64,000 bases of DNA, from the NCBI GenBank assembly GCA_016700415.1, contig CP065018.1, positions 682,001-746,000 on the forward strand, given 5' to 3'. Source of the stretch: Flavobacteriales bacterium (GTDB lineage Bacteria > Bacteroidota > Bacteroidia > Flavobacteriales_F > PHOS-HE28). Shown here piece by piece: positions 55,672 to 64,000 of the stretch. The stretch's first letter is position 1. Each line of letters begins with the position of its first letter. The position numbers and the translations under genes are program-made. The notes below the pieces were generated by a model, which was not told the DNA's origin, did no database searches, and saw only the letters and a program-made list of their open reading frames with translations.

Positions 55672-56856
55672 TCAGCGCCGGAAGACTTCCGTCATGTTGA
55701 AAACATGGCGCAGGATCTTTTCGTCCTCGTCCGTGAAGGGCACATGGCGCCGGTCCATGACCCGCGCACATGTGCTGAAAGCCTTGTCCAGCGCATATAC
55801 TTCACTTTCGCCCCACGAAAATGAGGGAATGTGTTTGGCAGCGAAGCCGCTGCCGAACACATTGGCGCAAACGCCTGCCACGGTGCCGGTGTTGAACATG
55901 GTGTTGATGCCGCTCTTGGCATGGTCGCCCATGACCAAACCGAGGAATTGCTGTCCGGTATGGACCAATGTCTCATCGGCATAGCTCCATGCCGCCACTT
56001 CGCCATACGTGTTCTTGAGGTTGCTGGTGTTGGTGTCCGCGCCCAAGTTGCACCACTCGCCCAGCACGCTATTGCCGAGAAAGCCATCATGGCCTTTGTT
56101 GCTGTAGCCGAGGATGACACTGTTGTTCACTTCCCCGCCTACCCGGCATTCCGGGCCGAAGGAGCAGGCACCGTAGATCTTCGCACCCATTTTCAATTGG
56201 GCATTGTCGCCCAAGGCGAACGGACCTCGGATCATACAGCCCTCCATCACCTCAGCGTCCTTTCCGATCCAAATGGGGCCGTTCGTGGTGTTGAAGATGC
56301 TGGCCTCCGCCTTCGCTCCTTCCTCCAGAAAAACCAACTTCGGGTCGCCGATCACCGTGTTCAATGCGCTGAGGGGCGCACTGCGGCGGCCTTCCGTCAG
56401 CAGGGCGAAGTCGTTCGTGATGGCCGTTGCGCAATGTTGGAAAAGATGCCAAGGACGTTCGATCACGAGCACTTCTCCTTTGAACTCCACTTGTGCCAGA
56501 AAAGTGGGAGGTACGGCCCAATGCCCTTCCGACGTGTGTGAGGCGCCTTCCAAACAGAAGGCCAATGGCTTGCCGTGCTTCAGCAATACTTGGCCGGGCT
56601 CCAGATCGACCACTGCTCCTGCTAAGGCCTCCGTGGGCAGTAGGCCGCCATGGACCTCGAAGACGCGATCGGCCTTCACCGCCGGGAATTTGGCCTGTAG
56701 GTAAGACTCGGTGAGAAAGCCAACGGGCATGTCCACCAAGCGTTCCCAAGTTCCCGCGATCGTGAAGATGCCTGCGCTCAAAGCCCCTACAGGCCGCGTA
56801 TAGGTCAATGGCAAAAGGTGCTTGTGCAACCCGGCGTCAGAAAGTAAGATGGCCAT
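55672..56856 (-). CDS. GlmU-family sugar nucleotidyltransferase-like protein
   Basis: A 394-residue protein with an N-terminal nucleotidyltransferase-like region (LLSDAGLHKHLLPLTYTRPV) and a C-terminal left-handed beta-helix of hexapeptide repeats (GPIWIGKDAEVMEGCMIRGP, GAKIYGACSFGPECRVGGEV, VILGYSNKGHDGFLGNSVLG). It belongs to the GlmU-like proteins specific to Bacteroidota. The usual GxGTRM glycine loop of true GlmU is not seen at the start, so its uridylyltransferase activity is uncertain. A role in nucleotide-sugar metabolism is inferred from the family. Confidence 0.82.
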   Translation of the reverse strand: MAILLSDAGLHKHLLPLTYTRPVGALSAGIFTIAGTWERLVDMPVGFLTESYLQAKFPAVKADRVFEVHGGLLPTEALAGAVVDLEPGQVLLKHGKPLAFCLEGASHTSEGHWAVPPTFLAQVEFKGEVLVIERPWHLFQHCATAITNDFALLTEGRRSAPLSALNTVIGDPKLVFLEEGAKAEASIFNTTNGPIWIGKDAEVMEGCMIRGPFALGDNAQLKMGAKIYGACSFGPECRVGGEVNNSVILGYSNKGHDGFLGNSVLGEWCNLGADTNTSNLKNTYGEVAAWSYADETLVHTGQQFLGLVMGDHAKSGINTMFNTGTVAGVCANVFGSGFAAKHIPSFSWGESEVYALDKAFSTCARVMDRRHVPFTDEDEKILRHVFNMTEVFRR

Positions 56857-56890
56857 GGCGCGAAGATCGCCACACTTTTGCCGGTGAAAC

Positions 56891-56919
56891 GAAAGACCCC
56901 GGAAAATCCGGGGTCTTTC
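56891..56919. terminator. intrinsic terminator of the SulP-carbonic anhydrase operon
   Basis: GAAAGACCCCGGA and TCCGGGGTCTTTC form a perfect 13 bp stem around AAA, 24 bp after the stop of the carbonic anhydrase gene and on the same strand. It also isolates the glmU-like gene that follows on the minus strand. Confidence 0.82.
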
Positions 56920-56942
56920 GTTCCTAATAGGCCGCTCATTTA

Positions 56943-57599
56943 CTACAGCGGCCCCGCAGTGGGCGCGGCCTTCTGCACATGCTCACAAGCGTTCATGATC
57001 TCCACTGCGCCGGAACTGACATTGTACATCGCTCCTGCAAGCCCGACCTCGCCCGAATCCATAAGGCGCTTCACCTCCGGGCTGCGGTCGAGGATCGCAT
57101 CGATGGAGGCGCAAACATTGGCCGCGGCCACCCGGTCCATCCAAGCCTGCGGATCGCCGTTCAACGGCGCGGCACGGCCGATGGAAGGTTTGATCTTCTC
57201 CAGCATGCCGGTGAGGTTACCAAGCCGCACATCGGAACAAGCGCCGGCAATGGCCCCACAGCGGGTATGGCCGAGCACCACCACGAGCTTCACGCCGGCC
57301 ACCGCCACGGCATATTCGATGCTGCCGAGGATGTCATCGCTGACTATGTTCCCTGCGATACGGATGCTGAAGATGTCGCCCAACCCTTGATCAAAGACAA
57401 GTTCGGTGCTGGTGCGCGAATCCATGCAGCTCAGCACTACCGCAAGCGGAAATTGGCCTTCGGAGGTCTGTTCAACTTGAAGACGCAGGTCGCGGTTGGC
57501 CTTGTGGTTCTTTTGGAATCGTTCGTTCCCTTCGATCAGGATACGCAATGCATCGGCCGGTACCAATGGCGCACGGCTTTCTTTGGTCTGTGCGTTCAT
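56943..57599 (-). CDS. beta-class carbonic anhydrase
   Basis: A 218-residue zinc enzyme that interconverts carbon dioxide and bicarbonate. The zinc ligands and active-site pair lie in VLSCMDSRTSTELVFDQG (Cys, Asp-Arg) and GHTRCGAIAGA (His, Cys). It starts in an ATGA overlap with the SulP transporter gene upstream, and the pair probably imports or handles bicarbonate at the inner membrane. No signal peptide is seen, so the enzyme is cytosolic. Identification is secure. Confidence 0.92.
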   Translation of the reverse strand: MNAQTKESRAPLVPADALRILIEGNERFQKNHKANRDLRLQVEQTSEGQFPLAVVLSCMDSRTSTELVFDQGLGDIFSIRIAGNIVSDDILGSIEYAVAVAGVKLVVVLGHTRCGAIAGACSDVRLGNLTGMLEKIKPSIGRAAPLNGDPQAWMDRVAAANVCASIDAILDRSPEVKRLMDSGEVGLAGAMYNVSSGAVEIMNACEHVQKAAPTAGPL

Positions 57600-59215
57600 G
57601 GTCGTGCCGGATCTACTGGGGTGGAAGAGACAAAATGGAAGGTCTCCCGAACATGTTTGACGCTCAGCCATGCCGCCACACGATGTCTTCTGTGCGCGTC
57701 GATCCCGATGATCTCCACAATGGAGCCCTTGTTCTTTGCGCGTGTTTGACCATCGGTAAGGATCTCGTGGATATCCGGGTCCAGCCTTACCGTGCGGCTC
57801 ACATCGATAATGATGTGCGAGCCCGTCGGCAGTTCGGCCAGTGTACGTTGGATGCTGGCCTTGTTGAGAAAACTCGCTTCTTCGCCCAAGGCGAGACGCA
57901 CCGGCTCTCCAGGCGACACCGAGCGCTCCAAGAGGTGGAAGGGCACTTTGTAGTTGTTCCGCAGGATGATGAAAAGCGCGACGGCCATGCCAAGTCCCAC
58001 GCCTTTCAGCAGGTCGAGGAAGACCACGCCGAGCACCGTAACGAGGAAGGGGGTGAACCGTGTCCAGCCGCCTTGCCACATCTCCGTGAAGAGTGCGGGC
58101 CTGGCCAGTTTGAAGCCCACCTGCACGAGGATCGCGGCCAACGCGGCCAAGGGGATCATGCCGAGCAGCGTCGGAAAGAGAAGCACCGCCACCAGCACCC
58201 AAAGGCCATGTAGCATTCCGGAAAGCTTTGTGCGTCCGCCGGACTGCACGTTCGCGGAACTGCGCACGATCACCTGCGTCACCGGCAGTGCGCCGAGAAG
58301 ACCCGCGACCACGTTACCGAATCCTTGTGCCATCAATTCGCGGTTCTTCGGTGTTTCGCGCTTCTGGGGATCGAGCTTGTCCGCCGCTTCAACGGAGAGC
58401 AAGGTCTCTAAGCTGGCGACCAGTGCCAGAGTGAGCGCGGTGGTCCACACTTGCATGTTGGAGATACCGCTCCAGTCCGGGCCCGGGAAAAGCGATCCGA
58501 GTGAAACACCGGAAAGATCCGGCAACTGCACAAAGTGGTTAGCCGACAAGGACAAGAGCGGCACTATTCCGCCCAACGCTGCCAAGGTGATACCGATGAT
58601 CACAGCCAACAAGGGGCCTGGCACCATGGATAGAACCTTGTTCCGCTTGATCGAGGGACTTTCCCAGAGCAACAACACGGCAAAGCAGGCAGCAGCAATG
58701 ATCAACGCACCGAAATGTGGCGCGGCGAACATGTTCACGAGGTCGCCGAATACACCGCCCTCCGCACGGGGCACCACGGAATCCGTGGCCCGCTCCTTGT
58801 CATGCCCGAAAGCATGGGGGAACTGGGTGAGGGCGATGAAGATGCCGATGCCGGCCAACATTCCTTTGATCACCGCCGAGGGAAAGAAATAGGCGATGAC
58901 GCCGCCGCGCGCCAGGCCCATAAGGAACTGAATGATCCCTGCCAACAACACGGCGAGCAGAAAGAGCTGGAACGAGCCAAGCGCCGCCACACTGGTGAGC
59001 ACGATGGCTGCGAGGCCCGCGGCAGGGCCGGAAACGCCCAGCTGCGACCCGCTGGCCGCACCTACGACGAGACCGCCAATGACACCTGCGAGAAGACCTG
59101 CGAAAGGCGGCGCACCAGAAGCAAGCGCAATGCCGAGACACAGCGGCACGGCCACAAGAAAGACAACGATGGATGCGGGAAGGTCACGTTTTACGGACCC
59201 AAAAAGGTTGTTCAT
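57596..59215 (-). CDS. SulP family inorganic anion transporter
   Basis: A 539-residue SLC26/SulP permease with about 10-14 membrane segments and a C-terminal STAS domain (ASIQRTLAELPTGSHIIIDV ... GSIVEIIGIDAHR). The N-terminal DLPASIVVFLVAVPLCLGIA and LLGALPVTQVIVRSSANVQS are typical of SulP. Sulfate, bicarbonate or chloride are possible substrates; the adjoining carbonic anhydrase gene, overlapping by four bases, favours bicarbonate. Start at 59215 (MNNLFGSV). The specificity is inferred from context only. Confidence 0.88.
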   Translation of the reverse strand: MNNLFGSVKRDLPASIVVFLVAVPLCLGIALASGAPPFAGLLAGVIGGLVVGAASGSQLGVSGPAAGLAAIVLTSVAALGSFQLFLLAVLLAGIIQFLMGLARGGVIAYFFPSAVIKGMLAGIGIFIALTQFPHAFGHDKERATDSVVPRAEGGVFGDLVNMFAAPHFGALIIAAACFAVLLLWESPSIKRNKVLSMVPGPLLAVIIGITLAALGGIVPLLSLSANHFVQLPDLSGVSLGSLFPGPDWSGISNMQVWTTALTLALVASLETLLSVEAADKLDPQKRETPKNRELMAQGFGNVVAGLLGALPVTQVIVRSSANVQSGGRTKLSGMLHGLWVLVAVLLFPTLLGMIPLAALAAILVQVGFKLARPALFTEMWQGGWTRFTPFLVTVLGVVFLDLLKGVGLGMAVALFIILRNNYKVPFHLLERSVSPGEPVRLALGEEASFLNKASIQRTLAELPTGSHIIIDVSRTVRLDPDIHEILTDGQTRAKNKGSIVEIIGIDAHRRHRVAAWLSVKHVRETFHFVSSTPVDPARP

Positions 59216-59330
59216 GAAATGAAAAATGAAACGGTTGTGCGGGGACCCGCCAAAGGCCAAGCCAAGTGCGCACCGGGTCCCGGTGGATACGCTTCACAGA
59301 CTGGCAGAAGACACCTCGCGGGTGTCGGGG

Positions 59331-59654
59331 CTACGACCGCTTCGGCGGCTGCAAAGGCACGTCACTGATGGGACCGGAAGGCACGGCCTCGTCGCTGTGG
59401 CGGAAGCTGGCGCGCATCTTTTCGCGCATACAGACCGCTGAGCCATCCCATTCGGAATGCTGATGCGCGGCAGACTTTTGCAGATCCCGTCCGTGCATTT
59501 GCTCTTCTTCAACCGGAACCGGTGCCGCAATGGCCTTCCCGTAGGAAACGCTCATCACTGTGGGCAGCACGGCGGTGCTCAACAGCAAGCTGCTGAACAA
59601 CATGGCCAAGGCCATGAAGTACAAGTTGAAACCGATAGTTGCTGCTTTTTTCAC
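59331..59654 (-). CDS. small single-span membrane protein of unknown function
   Basis: A 107-residue protein opening with a hydrophobic segment (LYFMALAMLFSSLLLSTAVL) that could be a signal or an anchor, then a charged, low-complexity tail rich in His, Ser and Pro. It starts with GTG at 59654; a TAAATTCG element ends only four bases upstream, so either it is leaderless or the start is further on. It precedes the SulP gene by 115 bp on the same strand. No family is recognised. Confidence 0.5.
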   Translation of the reverse strand: MKKAATIGFNLYFMALAMLFSSLLLSTAVLPTVMSVSYGKAIAAPVPVEEEQMHGRDLQKSAAHQHSEWDGSAVCMREKMRASFRHSDEAVPSGPISDVPLQPPKRS

Positions 59655-59767
59655 TGCGCGAATTTACGAAATTCAACGGGAACAGTTTCAGCAGGTGCAG
59701 GACCGGAGGATCCTAAAAAAGTCAAATGACCACCTTGATATTGGCTGAAATAGTTCTTCAAGGGGCC

Positions 59768-61168
59768 TCAAAGACCAAGCGCAACGCAGATCCAATACGC
59801 CACCGCAGCGATGGCCGCGCTTACCGGAATGGTGATGATCCAAGCCCAAAGCAGGCGGATCGTCACGCCCCAGCGCACGGCGCTGAGCCGCTTGGTGGCC
59901 CCCACCCCGATGATGGAGCCTGTGATCGTGTGGGTGGTGCTCACGGGGATGCCCATCTGCTCGGTGAGGTACAGAGTGATGGCCCCGCCGCTCTCGGCGC
60001 ACACACCTTCCAGCGGCGTCACTTTGGTTATGCGCGTCCCCATGGTCTTGATGATCTTCCAGCCACCGCTCATGGTGCCCAACGCAATAGCGGTATAGCA
60101 CGCCAAGGGCACCCAAGTGGGCATGTCCTTGAAGTCCTGGATCTCCCCTCCGGCGATCAACGCGGCTGCGATGATGCCCATGACCTTTTGCGCATCGTTG
60201 CCACCATGACCGATGCTTATCGCTGCGGACGACAAGAGCTGCAGTCGTTTGAACATCTTGGCCATGCTGAATGCATTGGGAGTTCTGATCTTCTCTACGT
60301 AGAGATAGGTGAGAATGAAGATCAGCGAGAACAGCATCATGCCGTAGCGGATGTAACTGTTGTCCCCTTTGGCGATGGCCTTGGTGAGCTTATCTTGATC
60401 CAGTGCGGGTGCCACGTCATGAATGATCCGCTTGGCCACGCCTTCCGCACCGATGTTCGGATAGAGTGCCAACAAGGGTGTTGCCTCGTCCAATTGCCGG
60501 GAAGCCTCTTCGTAGTCCGCAGTAAAAGCCGGGTCCATCAGCACCTGTTCCTGAAGCGTGTTCACTTGCAACACACCGGCGATGTTGTCCTGCATCTTAT
60601 TCTCCTGCAGGTGGATGAACAAGAACCAAGTGAAGATGGACGTGAGCACGATGAGGCTCACCCGGTACCAGGTGTTCTCCACTAAGGTGACCAGAGAAAC
60701 GAACATGCTGATGGCCATGCCCAACAACGGAGCAAGAAAGATGAAGGCGACGATCTTCATGATCATGCCCATCTCCACCACCGATGCGACCGACACTCCG
60801 TTCTGTGTGGAAAAGGCATGTGTGAGCGCCGCACCGGCGAAGCCGCCGATCAAGGTGTGGGAGCTGCTGCTGGGGATGCCGTACCACCAGGTGAGCAGGT
60901 TCCAGATGATCGCGGCGACCAGTCCGCTGAGGATCACCGGCAGGGTAATGAACTCCTGATGGACGGTTTTGCTGATGGTATTGGCCACCGCGTGGTCCTT
61001 GAAGATGAAAAAGGCCGCGAAATTGAACATCGCAGCCCACATCACGGCCTGGAACGGGGTTAGCACCTTGGTACTGACCACCGTGGCGATGGAGTTGGCC
61101 GCATCATGGAAGCCGTTGATGTAATCGAACACCAAGGCGAGGATGATGATGACGACCAAGAGGCTCAT
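59768..61168 (-). CDS. pit: inorganic phosphate transporter, Pit family
   Basis: A 466-residue permease of the PiT family. The duplicated signature is present as INGFHDAANSIATVVSTKVL near the N terminus and SIGHGGNDAQKVMGIIAAAL in the second half. The two membrane bundles are separated by a soluble loop of about 90 residues (roughly 195-290). It should import phosphate by cation symport. The DUF47 gene that usually accompanies Pit follows upstream on the same strand after a REP-like repeat. Identification is secure; that phosphate is the substrate is the usual assumption. Confidence 0.9.
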   Translation of the reverse strand: MSLLVVIIILALVFDYINGFHDAANSIATVVSTKVLTPFQAVMWAAMFNFAAFFIFKDHAVANTISKTVHQEFITLPVILSGLVAAIIWNLLTWWYGIPSSSSHTLIGGFAGAALTHAFSTQNGVSVASVVEMGMIMKIVAFIFLAPLLGMAISMFVSLVTLVENTWYRVSLIVLTSIFTWFLFIHLQENKMQDNIAGVLQVNTLQEQVLMDPAFTADYEEASRQLDEATPLLALYPNIGAEGVAKRIIHDVAPALDQDKLTKAIAKGDNSYIRYGMMLFSLIFILTYLYVEKIRTPNAFSMAKMFKRLQLLSSAAISIGHGGNDAQKVMGIIAAALIAGGEIQDFKDMPTWVPLACYTAIALGTMSGGWKIIKTMGTRITKVTPLEGVCAESGGAITLYLTEQMGIPVSTTHTITGSIIGVGATKRLSAVRWGVTIRLLWAWIITIPVSAAIAAVAYWICVALGL

Positions 61169-61190
61169 TCAGTAATGCGGTATGAACAAA

Positions 61191-61306
61191 CCGCAGAGAC
61201 GCGGAGGCGCGGAGGAATTGCCGGGAACAGTTGGCAGTGGCAGTTGGCAGCGGCCTCGCCACTTACCATTCTCAACACACTTCTCTGCGCCTCAGCGTCT
61301 CTGCGG
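61191..61306. repeat. REP-like inverted repeat, copy 2
   Basis: Arms CCGCAGAGACGCGGAGGCGC (from 61191) and CTCTGCGCCTCAGCGTCTCT (to 61306) pair at 22 of 24 positions around a 66 bp core that holds TTGGCAGTGGCAGTTGGCAG. The arms match those of the copy at 49248-49362. It lies between the DUF47 and pit genes. Confidence 0.75.
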
Positions 61307-61326
61307 CCAAAAAACAAACCTTGCAT

Positions 61327-61974
61327 TTAAGCGTACTTGAGCATGATCGATTCGATCACGTTCGCCACGTCCTCGCATTTGTCGGTGGCCGATTCCAGCA
61401 TCATATAGGTATCACGCATCTTGATGACGTGGATGGCATCCTTCTCGTGGGCGAAAAGCTGCTCGATGGCCGCGTCGAAGACCTCGTCAGCCTCGTTCTC
61501 CATGCTGTTCACATCGATCACGAACTGGTGGTGGGCGTTGGGTTTGTTCAGGTCGCGAAGATGATGCACGGCCATCTGGACGATCTTCGCCCCTTCGTTC
61601 ACCAGGCGTGCCAACTCCCGACAGGTCTCATCCGGTTTATTGATGTGGAAAAGCTCCAGATTCTTTGCACTGGCGAGGATGTAGTCCGCCACATCGTCCA
61701 AGCTGCCAGCCAAGGAATGAATGTCCTCCCGGTCGATGGGCGTGATGAAGTTCCGCGCCAACTCCTTGAAGATGGTGTGCGTCAGATCATCATTGGCGCG
61801 TTCCTGCAAAACCAGCCTTTCCAGCAAGGCGGTGCGATGCGCTCCCGGTTCCGATGCCATGATCAGCATCAGGTCCTCGCTCATCTTCAGCACATTCGCT
61901 GCGGAAGCCTCAAAGTGGTGGAAAAACACCCGATCCTTGGGCTTGAACAGGCGGAAGAAGGCTCCTATGAACAT
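61327..61974 (-). CDS. DUF47 (PhoU-like) phosphate transport regulator
   Basis: A 215-residue all-helical protein with the PhoU-like bundle of DUF47: FFRLFKPKDRVFFHHFEASA at the start, EREDIHSLAGSLDDVADYI-like helices and CEDVANVIESIMLKYA at the end. It usually pairs with Pit transporters and regulates them. A TACATTTG element lies 21 bp upstream. The REP-like repeat separates it from pit, so read-through from its promoter must cross the repeat. The start is at 61974. Confidence 0.85.
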   Translation of the reverse strand: MFIGAFFRLFKPKDRVFFHHFEASAANVLKMSEDLMLIMASEPGAHRTALLERLVLQERANDDLTHTIFKELARNFITPIDREDIHSLAGSLDDVADYILASAKNLELFHINKPDETCRELARLVNEGAKIVQMAVHHLRDLNKPNAHHQFVIDVNSMENEADEVFDAAIEQLFAHEKDAIHVIKMRDTYMMLESATDKCEDVANVIESIMLKYA

Positions 61975-61994
61975 GGTGGCTTGCTTGTCGCGGC

Positions 61995-62002
61995 CAAATG
62001 TA
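61995..62002 (-). promoter_or_regulatory. putative -7 promoter element of the DUF47-pit unit (TACATTTG)
   Basis: An exact TAnnTTTG match on the minus strand, 21 bp before the DUF47 ATG. No clear -33. Confidence 0.42.
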
Positions 62003-62205
62003 GCCGAACCGGACGGGAAAGCTCGACCCAAATTGAACTTAACGCAATGGTAACGCTGAAGGGCCCTGCCCATAGCAGGTTCGGGGCGCTTCACGCTTGT
62101 GGACCCTTCACAACACGGTTCGCGCAACCTCCCTAAGTTCGCATACCCTCCTTTACCTTTTCCTCCTTCCACGTTTTCGTGATATTCATCGATCCGACGC
62201 CCGAC

Positions 62206-62799
62206 ATGACGTACTCCTTCAACGGTTACCGGCCCGTGGTCCATCCCACGGCCTTTGTGCATCCCTTGGCAGCCGTCACCGGCAACGTCATCATTGGCAA
62301 GGATGTCTATATCGGACCCGGTGCCGCCTTGCGAGGCGATTGGGGCGAGATCATCGTCGCTGACGGCTGCAACGTGCAAGAGAACTGCACCATTCACATG
62401 TTCCCCGGCATCACCGTGCGCTTGGAGGAAAGTGCGCACATCGGCCATGGCGCGATCATCCATGGTGCACACGTGGGGCGTAACTGCATGGTGGGCATGA
62501 ACGCGGTGCTGATGGACCGTGTTGAACTCGGGGATGAGTGTATTGTAGGAGCCTTGGCTTTCCTTCCAGCGGATTCCGTTTGGGAGCGTAGGAAGGTGAT
62601 CGTGGGCAATCCGGCACGGGCCGTGAAGGATGTGAGCGATGCGATGATCAAGTGGAAGACCGAGGGCACGAAGCTGTACCAAGGCCTTCCGAAGGAATTG
62701 CATGCCACTTTGGAAGCCTGTGAACCCTTGCGCGAGGTCCCAGCGGACCGGCCACCTATCTCGGCGAACTATCGCACTTGGAACGAGACGAAGGAGTGA
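62206..62799 (+). CDS. paaY: gamma-carbonic-anhydrase-like hexapeptide protein (PaaY/CaiE type)
   Basis: A 197-residue left-handed beta-helix protein. Repeats such as HPLAAVTGNVIIGKDVYIGP and HIGHGAIIHGAHVGRNCMVG form the helix; three histidines in TIHMFPG, HIGHGA and HGAHVG are at the zinc-site positions of gamma-carbonic anhydrases. The closest named relatives are PaaY and CaiE, and the E. coli PaaY length (196) agrees; PaaY acts as a thioesterase in phenylacetate breakdown. No phenylacetate genes are seen here, so the activity is open. The ATG at 62206 fits the family; a GTG nine codons upstream is possible. Confidence 0.82.
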   Translation: MTYSFNGYRPVVHPTAFVHPLAAVTGNVIIGKDVYIGPGAALRGDWGEIIVADGCNVQENCTIHMFPGITVRLEESAHIGHGAIIHGAHVGRNCMVGMNAVLMDRVELGDECIVGALAFLPADSVWERRKVIVGNPARAVKDVSDAMIKWKTEGTKLYQGLPKELHATLEACEPLREVPADRPPISANYRTWNETKE

Positions 62800-62957
62800 A
62801 CGCTGTGCTCTGACCGCCGGATCAACAGGTGGTCGTTCGCCGAATGAACGAAGGCGTGTGCTTCACCTGACCTGTGGCATGGAAATTCGCGGCATCTGTT
62901 AGCAGGCCCGTTCCGTGATGCCTGTGACAGTCGCAGGACCGCCCACCAACAAGTGAC

Positions 62958-64000
62958 ATGCAGGACGGACTTTACAAGGAATTGGTAGTGGTACTCGCCC
63001 TGGCGGTGGGCATCATCCTGCTGTTCCGGCGGCTGAAGATGCCCGGCGTGCTGGGCTTCATCATCGCGGGCATGATCGCTGGGCCGCACATGCTGGGCTG
63101 GGTGGACGAGGCCGAGACGGTGAACGAACTGGCGGAGTTCGGTATGGTGTTCCTGCTCTTCGTGATCGGGATGGGCTTCAGCCTGAAGGAGCTCTCGACC
63201 ATCGGCGTCATGGTGTTCGTCGGGGGAACTTTGCAGGCCCTGTTCACCATTGCGATCACCACGGGTGTCTGTACGCTTTGGGGCATGGGCCTTCCGGCTG
63301 CGGTGTTCATCGGCTTTCTGGTCACGCTCAGCAGCACGGCCATCGTGCTGCGGGTACTGCAGGAAAAAGGCCGTTTGGATTCTCCGGTAGGCCGCGTCAC
63401 CTCGGCGATCCTCATCTTTCAGGACATCCTCGTGGTGCCGATGATGCTGGTGATGCCCATGTTGGCGGGCAAGAGCGGTGATATCGGCGGCGACCTGCTA
63501 CTGCTGCTCGGCAAGGTGCTGCTGCTCGTCTCGGTGGTCTACGTCAGCGGCCGCTGGGCGGTGCCGCGCCTCCTTCGCATGGTGTCCAAGGGGCGCAACA
63601 AGGAACTCTTCATCATCACCGTGGTGCTGTTGTGCTTCGCGGCGGCCTGGGGTACTTCCGCGCTCGGCCTTTCCCTTGCCTTAGGCGCATTTTTCGCCGG
63701 ACTCATCATCAGCGGCACTGATCAGGTGCATCATGCTTCGGGCATTGTGCAGCCGTTCCATCAGTTGTTCATGAGCTTCTTTTTCGTCAGCATCGGCATG
63801 TTGGTGGACCCCGGCTTGTTCGTCTCCACCCCTTTCACCGTGCTCGGACTGGCGTTACTGGTGATGGCCGGCAAGACCTTGGCGGGTTTCCTTGCCGTAT
63901 GGCTGCTCCGCCGTCCGGTGCGTACGGCCCTACAGTGCGGGCTGGCGCTTTTTCAAGTGGGTGAATTCTCTTTCGTACTGGCGCTTTCCGGGATCGGGTA
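62958..64000 (+). CDS. Kef-type potassium/proton antiporter, partial (3' end outside the window)
   Basis: At least 347 residues of a CPA2 (Kef-type) cation/proton antiporter, open to the window edge. The membrane segments include VVVLALAVGIILLFRRLKMP, GVLGFIIAGMIAGPHMLG, FGMVFLLFVIGMGFSLKEL and the core LGAFFAGLIISGTDQVHH, all typical of KefB/KefC-like transporters. A C-terminal nucleotide-binding TrkA-N domain would be expected beyond the edge. It is preceded by 158 bp without recognised features. Confidence 0.85.
   Translation, partial: MQDGLYKELVVVLALAVGIILLFRRLKMPGVLGFIIAGMIAGPHMLGWVDEAETVNELAEFGMVFLLFVIGMGFSLKELSTIGVMVFVGGTLQALFTIAITTGVCTLWGMGLPAAVFIGFLVTLSSTAIVLRVLQEKGRLDSPVGRVTSAILIFQDILVVPMMLVMPMLAGKSGDIGGDLLLLLGKVLLLVSVVYVSGRWAVPRLLRMVSKGRNKELFIITVVLLCFAAAWGTSALGLSLALGAFFAGLIISGTDQVHHASGIVQPFHQLFMSFFFVSIGMLVDPGLFVSTPFTVLGLALLVMAGKTLAGFLAVWLLRRPVRTALQCGLALFQVGEFSFVLALSGIG

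Noticed and set aside
61231..62136. Open frame of 301 codons on the + strand opposite DUF47
   Set aside because: Antisense shadow of the DUF47 gene that begins inside the REP-like repeat; no family pattern.

Overview
The window looks like a chromosomal segment of a fairly GC-rich Bacteroidota member, most likely of the order Flavobacteriales. The evidence is a set of type IX secretion (T9SS) cargo with type A or type B C-terminal sorting domains, the T9SS gene porQ beside cmk, the gliding genes gldF-gldG next to dnaN, a Bacteroidota-type glmU-like gene, and several promoter elements of the Bacteroidota TAnnTTTG kind just upstream of genes. Genus and species cannot be read from the sequence. 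No rRNA, tRNA or CRISPR array was recognised, and no gene-free gap exceeds about 290 bp.

Layout. 1-7231: a divergent RDD membrane protein and a six-gene operon (SpoIIM-like, integral membrane protein, DUF4129, DUF4350, MoxR AAA+ ATPase, DUF58), a membrane-associated AAA+/vWA-type cluster with no assigned role. 7250-9238: a T9SS-secreted FG-GAP/ASPIC protein. 9505-15251: PEP synthase, a lone addiction-type antitoxin, a hicBA toxin-antitoxin pair, a zinc alcohol dehydrogenase, a HEAT-like protein and a YiiX-type hydrolase. 15307-19475: purC, phoH, a SAM hydroxide adenosyltransferase, a small monooxygenase-fold protein and a TPR protein. 19643-23456: an IS5-family element that has split the first codons of a lipoprotein gene, followed by a frameshifted T9SS cargo gene. 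23744-28983: gldF, gldG, a DUF4340 gene, dnaN and a META-domain lipoprotein. 29099-37389: two tandem, closely related giant secreted proteins made of CUB-like modules, each followed by a copy of the same terminator; the second carries a frameshift near its N terminus.

37587-46144: a TPR-linked pseudo-histidine kinase, a DEAD-box helicase, a cyclophilin, a thioredoxin-fold protein, an acyltransferase, ribosomal protein S1 and a T9SS type B cargo. 46362-53106: a long plant/cyanobacterial-type ispH, a secreted protein of unknown role, cmk, porQ, queA and an OprP-like porin. 53107-64000: lon, a glmU-like gene, a SulP transporter coupled to a beta-carbonic anhydrase, a small membrane protein, a Pit phosphate transporter with its DUF47 partner, a PaaY-like gamma-carbonic-anhydrase fold protein, and a Kef-type antiporter cut by the window edge.

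Most of the window is ordinary housekeeping and envelope biology. The points most worth a second look are the IS insertion that replaces the start of a lipoprotein gene, the recombining giant-protein pair, two frameshifted T9SS genes, the pseudo-kinase, the MoxR/DUF58/DUF4350/SpoIIM cluster and a dispersed REP-like inverted repeat present twice.
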